NCBI GenBank assembly: GCA_019314425.1
Contig: JAFCZI010000190.1
Coordinates: forward strand, 1-5,248
DNA length: 5,248 nt
Source: Deltaproteobacteria bacterium
GTDB lineage: Bacteria; Desulfobacterota; DSM-4660; Desulfatiglandales; Desulfatiglandaceae
Direction of reading: 5' to 3'
The notes under the pieces are model-generated. The model did not search any database, had not been told where the DNA came from, and was given only the letters and a program-made list of their open reading frames with translations. Below, one piece after another: positions 1 through 5,248 of the stretch; within the stretch, counting starts at the first letter, position 1, and every line of letters begins with the position of its first letter. The position numbers and the translations under genes are program-made.

Positions 1-23
1 AAAGCGTGGAGAAACTACATTGA
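1..23 (+). CDS. 3' end of the upstream gene, probably ATP synthase subunit b (partial)
   Basis: Codons read in the frame 3-5, 6-8 and so on give Ser-Val-Glu-Lys-Leu-His, followed by the stop TGA at 21-23. The stop overlaps the TTG start of atpH by four bases (TTGA, 20-23), the usual coupled arrangement inside an operon. In bacterial atp operons the gene directly before atpH is normally atpF, the membrane-anchored b subunit of the peripheral stalk, which binds delta. That is the likeliest identity. Only six residues are visible, so it rests on gene order and not on recognised sequence. The atpH frame is also open to the left edge, so a different upstream layout cannot be fully excluded. Confidence 0.4.
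8..12 (+). promoter_or_regulatory. Shine-Dalgarno site for atpH, supporting a TTG start
   Basis: GGAGA at 8-12 lies seven bases before the TTG at 20-22. It supports translation from this rare start codon; no ATG or GTG in the atpH frame occurs nearby, and the next in-frame Met is residue 124. The site lies inside the end of the upstream gene, consistent with translational coupling. Confidence 0.55.
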
Positions 24-571
24 CCGGTTCAAAGATTTCCAAAAGATATGCAAAGGCGCTGCTCAGTCTGGGGCAGGAAGACGGAAATTATGCGGAATAC
101 GGGGATAACCTGAAGGAATTCGCCGGGCTCTGCGCAGGTAACCCGGAATTCAGCAAGGTGATTGGTAATCCGGTTTTTTCCGTGGATGATCGAAAAAAGG
201 TGCTGAATGCCGTGTTGGAGAAAAGTTCCTTTGCTGATTATGTCAAGAATCTTCTGCGGCTTCTCCTGGATCAAAACAGGATCGGGGGCATCGAAGATGT
301 TTCAGCCAATTACGCGCGACTCACCGATGAGATTTCAAATATTATCCGCGCTGATATCATTACGGCCAGACCTTTGAAAGATGAGGCAATGGACAAACTG
401 GATGCCGTCCTTGCAAAAATCACTTCCAAAACGGTCAAAACCAACGTAGAAGAGGATGAGTCTCTCATTGGGGGGCTTGTCGTGAAGATAGGTGATTTGG
501 TATTGGATGGCAGTGTCAGGGCACAGCTTGAGGGCCTAAAAGAATCGTTAAAGAGGGGTGAATATAACTAA
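20..571 (+). CDS. atpH: F1Fo ATP synthase subunit delta
   Basis: Delta sits on top of the F1 hexamer and joins it to the b subunits, forming the stator that stops alpha3beta3 turning with the rotor. At 183 residues it has the usual family length. The N-terminal helical domain (about residues 5-110) opens with the conserved RYAKAL (9-14) and includes [11 protein letters not shown] (77-87). The C-terminal domain carries the delta signature region: [17 protein letters not shown] (143-159), then a Leu-Asp-Gly-Ser-Val-Arg stretch ending at residue 167. The start is TTG at 20, chosen because the conserved N-terminus begins there, GGAGA lies just upstream, and it overlaps the preceding stop. The stop TAA (569-571) shares one base with the atpA ATG, so delta and alpha translation are probably coupled. 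Identification is secure. Confidence 0.96.
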   Translation: MTGSKISKRYAKALLSLGQEDGNYAEYGDNLKEFAGLCAGNPEFSKVIGNPVFSVDDRKKVLNAVLEKSSFADYVKNLLRLLLDQNRIGGIEDVSANYARLTDEISNIIRADIITARPLKDEAMDKLDAVLAKITSKTVKTNVEEDESLIGGLVVKIGDLVLDGSVRAQLEGLKESLKRGEYN

Positions 572-2085
572 TGGAGATCAGAGCTGCAGAAATAAGTGAG
601 ATAATCCGGGGTCAGATTAAAGATTATGAGAAGAAGGTCGAAGTAAGTGAGACCGGAACCGTCTTGTCTGTGGGTGATGGCATCGCTCGCGTATACGGGA
701 TTGAGAAGGTCATGGCCATGGAGATGGTGGAATTCTCCGGTGGCATATTTGGCCTTTGTCTTAATCTGGAAGAAGATAACGTGGGTGTCGCCATTATGGG
801 CGATGACTCCAAAATTAAAGAGGGTGATACGGTTAAACGGACCGGTAAAATTGCTGAAATCCCAGTGGGAGAGGCGGTTTTGGGTCGCGTTATTGACGCA
901 GTGGGGAAACCCCTTGACGGCAAGGGACCCATTGAAGCCACCCAATTTAATCGACTTGAGATGGTTGCGCCCGGTGTTATTGACCGTAAATCTGTTGCCG
1001 AGCCCCTGTTCACGGGTATCAAGGCCATCGATGCTATGACGCCGGTGGGAAGGGGCCAGCGTGAGTTGATCATCGGTGACCGGCAGATCGGGAAAACGGC
1101 CATCTGCGTGGACGCCATCATCAATCAGAAGGATACGGATGTTTACTGCATTTATGTGGCAACGGGACAGAAAAAATCAACCGTTGCCCAAGTGGTTAAT
1201 ATCCTGGAGCGTCACGGCGCCATGGAATACACAACGGTCGTGGCGGCCTGCGCCAGCGATCCGGCCACTCAGCAGTTTATTTCACCCTACGCCGGATGTG
1301 CCATCGGAGAATACTACCGAGACCAGGGAAAACATGCCCTGATTATTTACGACGATCTTTCAAAACAGGCAACGGCTTACCGGCAGGTGTCTCTTTTGCT
1401 CAAACGGCCCCCCGGCCGGGAGGCTTTCCCCGGGGATATTTTTTACAACCATTCCAGGCTCCTTGAACGAGCCGCCAAGGTGAATGACAAACTGGGGGGA
1501 GGCTCTCTGACGGCGCTTCCGATTATTGAAACCCAGGCAGGTGATGTTTCCGCCTATATTCCCACCAACGTGATCTCCATTACGGACGGTCAGGTCTATC
1601 TCGAGCCCAATCTGTTTTTCTCGGGCGTCCGTCCCGCCATTAATGTGGGCCTTTCCGTTTCCCGTGTGGGCGGTGCCGCTCAGACCAAGGCCATGCGGAA
1701 GGTTGCGGGTTCTTTGAAGCTGGATATGGCCCAGTTTAGAGAGCTGGAAGCGTTTGCCGCTTTCGGCAGCGATCTTGACAAGACGACGCTGAAACAGCTT
1801 GAGCGAGGCCGTAGGCTGGTTGAAGTATTGAAGCAGCCCCAGTTTCAACCCATGTCGGCTGAGAGAGAGGTGGCGATTCTTTTTGCCGCTTCGAATGGTT
1901 TTCTCGACAAGTGGCCGGAAGATGCAATTGCGGATTATGAAAAGCAGATGCTGGAGTTTTTCGACAGCAAATACGCCGATGTCTTGGCCGATATCAAGGA
2001 GAAAGGTGATATTTCAGAGGAAACGGACGGCAAACTGAAAAAGGCTCTGGAAGAATTTGAGGGTATTTTTCAGCCCGCGGCCTGA
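571..2085 (+). CDS. atpA: F1Fo ATP synthase subunit alpha
   Basis: Alpha alternates with beta in the F1 hexamer. It binds nucleotide at non-catalytic sites and supplies an arginine finger to the catalytic site. Its 504 residues compare with about 500-515 in the family. In order it shows: an N-terminal delta-binding helix and beta-barrel (1-95, with [13 protein letters not shown] at 31-43), a P-loop GDRQIGKT (169-176), a Walker B-type strand ALIIYDD (256-262) leading into [13 protein letters not shown], the alpha/beta signature [10 protein letters not shown] (355-364), and the arginine finger R365 in SRVGGAAQ. A helical C-terminal domain follows from about 380. The P-loop has Ile173 where E. 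coli has Thr. The start ATG overlaps the atpH stop (TAATG), and GAGGGGTG (553-560) lies ten bases upstream. Identification is secure. Confidence 0.98.
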   Translation: MEIRAAEISEIIRGQIKDYEKKVEVSETGTVLSVGDGIARVYGIEKVMAMEMVEFSGGIFGLCLNLEEDNVGVAIMGDDSKIKEGDTVKRTGKIAEIPVGEAVLGRVIDAVGKPLDGKGPIEATQFNRLEMVAPGVIDRKSVAEPLFTGIKAIDAMTPVGRGQRELIIGDRQIGKTAICVDAIINQKDTDVYCIYVATGQKKSTVAQVVNILERHGAMEYTTVVAACASDPATQQFISPYAGCAIGEYYRDQGKHALIIYDDLSKQATAYRQVSLLLKRPPGREAFPGDIFYNHSRLLERAAKVNDKLGGGSLTALPIIETQAGDVSAYIPTNVISITDGQVYLEPNLFFSGVRPAINVGLSVSRVGGAAQTKAMRKVAGSLKLDMAQFRELEAFAAFGSDLDKTTLKQLERGRRLVEVLKQPQFQPMSAEREVAILFAASNGFLDKWPEDAIADYEKQMLEFFDSKYADVLADIKEKGDISEETDGKLKKALEEFEGIFQPAA

Positions 2086-2130
2086 ACCGCCTTATTGTTT
2101 TAGAAACGATGATAAACGTCAGATAAACAA

Positions 2131-2136
2131 AGAGGG
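2131..2136 (+). promoter_or_regulatory. Shine-Dalgarno site for atpG
   Basis: AGAGGG at 2131-2136 lies nine bases before the atpG ATG, within the 60-base atpA-atpG spacer. The rest of that spacer is AT-rich. It shows no hairpin with a T-run, so transcription should read through from atpA. Confidence 0.5.
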
Positions 2137-2145
2137 AAAGGCCAC

Positions 2146-3024
2146 ATGGCAACCTTAAATGATATTAAGATGAAAATAGCTGCTGTTAAGAAAACGCGGC
2201 AAATTACGAAAGCCATGAACATGGTTGCCGCTGCCAAACTCCGCGGCGCCCAGATGAAAATGGAAAACTTTGAGCCCTACGCGACCAAGTTCGCGGAAGT
2301 GCTTGGAAATCTGGCAAGCCGGATCGAACCTGATATTCATCCTCTGCTCGTGAAGAAGGAAAAGGTTTCCCGGGTGGAGCTGTTGCAGTTTACGGGCGAT
2401 AAGGGCCTTTGCGGCAGTTTCAATTCCAATCTGATCAACCGGGCTGAAAAGTGGATGAAACAAGAGAAGGATAGTGGGGTTGACGCCGGACTCACGGCGA
2501 TTGGAAGACGGGGGCGCGATTATTTTAAGAAAAGAGGGTATGATCTCATTGGAAGCCATATTAATGTGTACGGGAGTGTCGACATATCTTTTGTTAATCA
2601 GATCAGCAGCGGTATGATTACCCGGTATCTTACGGATGAGGTGGATGGGGTCTATATGATCTACAGCCGGTTCATCAGTATGGGCAAGCAGGTGCCCACA
2701 TTGGTGAAACTGCTCCCCGTTGAACCGCCGGTCACCGAAGATGAACAAGCGTCCGGAGCTGATGCGGAATATCTTTGTGAGCCTGATCCGGAAGGGCTGA
2801 TGATCGAGCTCTTACCCAAGCATCTCAATGTACAGATTTATAATGCATTTCTACAAAACGAAACCAGTGAACATGCCGCGCGAATGGCTGCCATGGACAA
2901 TGCTTCCAGGAATTGTGACGATCTTGCGGAAAGTCTTACCCTGGTATACAACAAAGCACGACAGGCGGCTGTTACTGCCGAATTAATGGATATTGTGGGC
3001 GGCGCCGCCGCCTTGAAGGGATAA
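2146..3024 (+). CDS. atpG: F1Fo ATP synthase subunit gamma
   Basis: Gamma is the central rotor shaft. Its N- and C-terminal helices form an antiparallel coiled coil through the alpha3beta3 core, and its globular part sits on epsilon and the c-ring. At 292 residues it is slightly longer than E. coli gamma (287). The N-terminal helix shows the conserved pattern IKMKIAAVKKTRQITKAMNM (7-26) followed by VAAAKLRGAQ. TGDKGLCGSFN (83-93) is the conserved Rossmann-like core segment. YEPDP-type residues appear as YLCEPDPEGL (209-218). The C-terminal helix contains MAAMDNAS (247-254), and VTAELMDIVGGAAA (276-289) fits the gamma family signature. There is no chloroplast-type regulatory disulfide insert. 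The gene lies 60 bases after atpA and 35 bases before atpD. Identification is secure. Confidence 0.97.
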   Translation: MATLNDIKMKIAAVKKTRQITKAMNMVAAAKLRGAQMKMENFEPYATKFAEVLGNLASRIEPDIHPLLVKKEKVSRVELLQFTGDKGLCGSFNSNLINRAEKWMKQEKDSGVDAGLTAIGRRGRDYFKKRGYDLIGSHINVYGSVDISFVNQISSGMITRYLTDEVDGVYMIYSRFISMGKQVPTLVKLLPVEPPVTEDEQASGADAEYLCEPDPEGLMIELLPKHLNVQIYNAFLQNETSEHAARMAAMDNASRNCDDLAESLTLVYNKARQAAVTAELMDIVGGAAALKG

Positions 3025-3033
3025 CGGTTTTAA

Positions 3034-4472
<1,439 letters not shown>

Positions 4473-4474
4473 AA

Positions 4475-4480
4475 AAGGGG
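4475..4480 (+). promoter_or_regulatory. Shine-Dalgarno site for atpC
   Basis: AAGGGG at 4475-4480 lies seven bases before the atpC ATG, in the 15-base spacer directly after the atpD stop codon. This fixes the atpC start at the ATG beginning MAKLHLEV. Confidence 0.55.
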
Positions 4481-4487
4481 ATAATCC

Positions 4488-4898
4488 ATGGCAAAGCTAC
4501 ATTTGGAAGTCGTTACCCCTGAGAAGGTGATGGTGAGTCAAGAGGTGGACATTGTTGTTGCCCCCGGGACCATGGGTGAGTTCGGCGTTTTAGAGGGGCA
4601 TGTGCCATTTCTTTCAGGAATTGTCCCGGGCGAGTTGCGGTTTACCAGCGGCAGTCAAACGGAACGTTTTCTGGTGACGACGGGATTTTCTGAAGTTTCC
4701 GATAACAAGGTTTCGGTTTTGGTGGATTCGGCTGAAAAGGCTACGAAAATTGATTTTGAACGCGCTCGAAAGGCCATGGAGAGGGCCAAGGAGAGACTTT
4801 CCCTGGATCGGGGTAAGGAAGATGTCGATTTCCTGAGAGCCGAAGCAGCGCTCAAACGCGCCTTGGTTCGCATGAGGGTATCGGAAAAGAAAGCTTAG
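4488..4898 (+). CDS. atpC: F1Fo ATP synthase subunit epsilon
   Basis: Epsilon binds the base of gamma and the c-ring in the rotor. Its C-terminal helices can extend along gamma and inhibit ATP hydrolysis. At 136 residues it is close to E. coli epsilon (about 138). The N-terminal beta-sandwich (about 1-84) holds the conserved GEFGVLEGHVPFLSGI (30-45). A two-helix C-terminal domain (about 88-132) is complete, so the inhibitory arm is retained. At its start, Ile88-Asp89-x-x-Arg92-Ala93 matches the I(L)DxxRA motif linked to ATP binding in Bacillus epsilon. The protein ends in Lys-Lys-Ala, and the stop TAG at 4896-4898 is followed about 20 bases later by the operon terminator. It is the last gene of the operon. 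Confidence 0.96.
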   Translation: MAKLHLEVVTPEKVMVSQEVDIVVAPGTMGEFGVLEGHVPFLSGIVPGELRFTSGSQTERFLVTTGFSEVSDNKVSVLVDSAEKATKIDFERARKAMERAKERLSLDRGKEDVDFLRAEAALKRALVRMRVSEKKA

Positions 4899-4917
4899 TA
4901 AAGAGAGCATAACCACT

Positions 4918-4954
4918 AAAAAAGGCAAGCGGAAAAGTCCGCCTGCCTTTTTTT
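4918..4954 (+). terminator. Rho-independent terminator of the atp operon
   Basis: A 10-base stem pairs GGCAAGCGGA (4924-4933) with TCCGCCTGCC (4938-4947) around the loop AAAG, with one A-C mismatch. Seven T follow (4948-4954). Six A before the stem (4918-4923) could extend it by pairing with the T-run, and would act as a T-run on the opposite strand, so the element might work in both directions. It begins 20 bases after the atpC stop and closes the operon. Confidence 0.92.
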
Positions 4955-4959
4955 ATGTA

Positions 4960-4988
4960 TTGACCTTTCTTGATTTCAACGATAGTAT
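4960..4988 (+). promoter_or_regulatory. Candidate sigma70-type promoter P1 upstream of the coiled-coil gene
   Basis: TTGACC (4960-4965, five of six matches to TTGACA) and TAGTAT (4983-4988, four of six matches to TATAAT) are separated by exactly 17 bases. The element begins six bases after the terminator T-run, where a new transcription unit would need a promoter. Transcription would start near 4995. The -10 match is only moderate. Confidence 0.4.
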
Positions 4989-4997
4989 GGCGAGAGT

Positions 4998-5026
4998 TTG
5001 ACTAGGCGATTAGGTGCGGGTAAATT
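4998..5026 (+). promoter_or_regulatory. Candidate sigma70-type promoter P2 upstream of the coiled-coil gene
   Basis: TTGACT (4998-5003, five of six matches) and TAAATT (5021-5026, four of six) are again 17 bases apart, 38 bases downstream of P1. Transcription would start near 5033, leaving a leader of about 55 bases before the ATG at 5089. The region is AT-rich, so a chance match is possible. Confidence 0.35.
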
Positions 5027-5088
5027 GTTAGTTTGGTTTTTGATATTTTCGGATTTTGTAGCGTATTTGACAAGGGGCATGGGTGGTT

Positions 5089-5248
5089 ATGAATACAGAG
5101 GCTAATAGCGGGCAATATAGTGTTTGGGAATCTTCAAGCTTGGAGGAAGAGATGGTTCAGTTCCAGTTGCTTGAGGAAAAAGTTGACAGCCTTATTGCAA
5201 AAATAATGGCGTTGAAAAGCGAAAAAGAAGCCCTTGAAAAGAAATTTC
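5089..5248 (+). CDS. Short coiled-coil protein, possibly ZapB-like (partial, runs off the right edge)
   Basis: The visible 53 residues begin with a polar, Ser-rich stretch (1-18) and then become an acidic/basic amphipathic helix. Leucines 28, 35, 42 and 49 are exactly seven apart (d positions), with F25, V32, I39 and F53 at the a positions, so a parallel coiled coil is very likely. The pattern LEEKVDSLIAKIMALK resembles the cell-division factor ZapB, a small all-coiled-coil FtsZ-ring protein. A ZapB/ZapA pair after atpC is, as I recall, seen in delta-proteobacteria. That function is inferred, since any short coiled coil would look similar. The start is uncertain: ATG 5089 has AAGGGG (5072-5077) eleven bases upstream, GTG 5083 is five bases from the same site, and ATG 5152 has a better site. 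It is probably its own transcription unit, given the terminator before it. Confidence 0.65.
   Translation, partial: MNTEANSGQYSVWESSSLEEEMVQFQLLEEKVDSLIAKIMALKSEKEALEKKF
5142..5147 (+). promoter_or_regulatory. Internal Shine-Dalgarno-like site that may set the true start of the coiled-coil gene
   Basis: GGAGGA at 5142-5147 lies four bases before the in-frame ATG at 5152-5154. It matches the 16S rRNA 3' end better than AAGGGG does for the upstream start. Starting here, the protein would begin MVQFQLLEEK, just at the onset of the heptad pattern. The same bases also encode Leu-Glu-Glu-Glu if the longer reading is correct, so the match may be incidental. Confidence 0.4.

Noticed and set aside
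711..720. Palindrome CATGGCCATG inside atpA
   Set aside because: It results from Met-Ala-Met codons in a coding region, with no sign of a regulatory role.
1411..1420. Perfect palindrome CCCGGCCGGG inside atpA
   Set aside because: It falls in codons for the conserved Arg-Pro-Pro-Gly-Arg-Glu segment, so GC-rich codon choice explains it.
1360..1848. 162-codon minus-strand open frame opposite atpA, and similar ones at 568-945 and 624-1124
   Set aside because: All are shadows of atpA codons with no family resemblance and no supporting ribosome-binding or promoter signal.
2086..2145. Possible terminator or extra small gene between atpA and atpG
   Set aside because: No GC-rich hairpin followed by T, and no open frame with a start and ribosome-binding site fits in the 60 bases.
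2155..2748. 197-codon open frame on the minus strand opposite atpG
   Set aside because: It lies entirely antisense to a clearly conserved gamma gene, has no recognisable domain, and its composition follows from the codons of atpG.
5067..5095. Perfect -35 box TTGACA at 5067-5072 as a third promoter
   Set aside because: No good -10 box lies at 16-18 bases (the best, TATGAA, is at 15), and transcription would start within the longer form of the gene. It would become relevant only if the true start is ATG 5152.
5079..5105. Eight-codon open frame starting ATG 5079 that overlaps the start of the coiled-coil gene
   Set aside because: AAGGGG is only one base from this ATG, too close to serve it, and the frame stops after eight residues; chance is the simplest explanation.

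Overview
The window is the 3' part of an F-type (F1Fo) ATP synthase operon on the + strand, followed by an intrinsic terminator and the start of a separate downstream gene. In order it holds: the last codons of an upstream gene (probably atpF, subunit b), then atpH (delta), atpA (alpha), atpG (gamma), atpD (beta) and atpC (epsilon). After these come a hairpin-plus-T-tract terminator at about 4918-4954, an AT-richer spacer with candidate promoters, and a short coiled-coil ORF that runs off the right edge.

The gene order atpH-A-G-D-C is the standard bacterial F1 order. Several features suggest a Gram-negative delta-proteobacterium (Desulfobacterota, perhaps a Desulfobacterales sulfate reducer): the alpha N-terminus beginning MEIRAAEIS, the Ile variant of the alpha P-loop, the beta segment around [16 protein letters not shown], and a ZapB-like coiled-coil gene just after atpC. 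This assignment comes from memory of family sequences, not from a search, and should be treated as tentative.

The five complete genes encode all five subunits of the F1 sector. Alpha3beta3 forms the catalytic hexamer, gamma and epsilon form the central rotor stalk, and delta (with b) forms the peripheral stator. Every catalytic motif checked is intact: beta Walker A, catalytic Glu, Walker B and signature, plus the alpha arginine finger. The first genes are tightly coupled: a 4-base TTGA overlap into atpH and a 1-base TAATG overlap into atpA. The later junctions have short spacers of 60, 35 and 15 bases with recognisable Shine-Dalgarno sites. The strongest, TAAGGAGGT, lies before atpD.

No stretch over 300 bases lacks a gene; the longest spacer (4899-5088) holds the terminator and candidate promoters. 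I see no mobile element, CRISPR array, tRNA or rRNA, and no evidence of a previously undescribed system. This is mostly a conserved housekeeping operon. The points most worth a second look are the start site and identity of the downstream coiled-coil gene, its tandem promoter candidates, and the ATP-sensing motif in epsilon.
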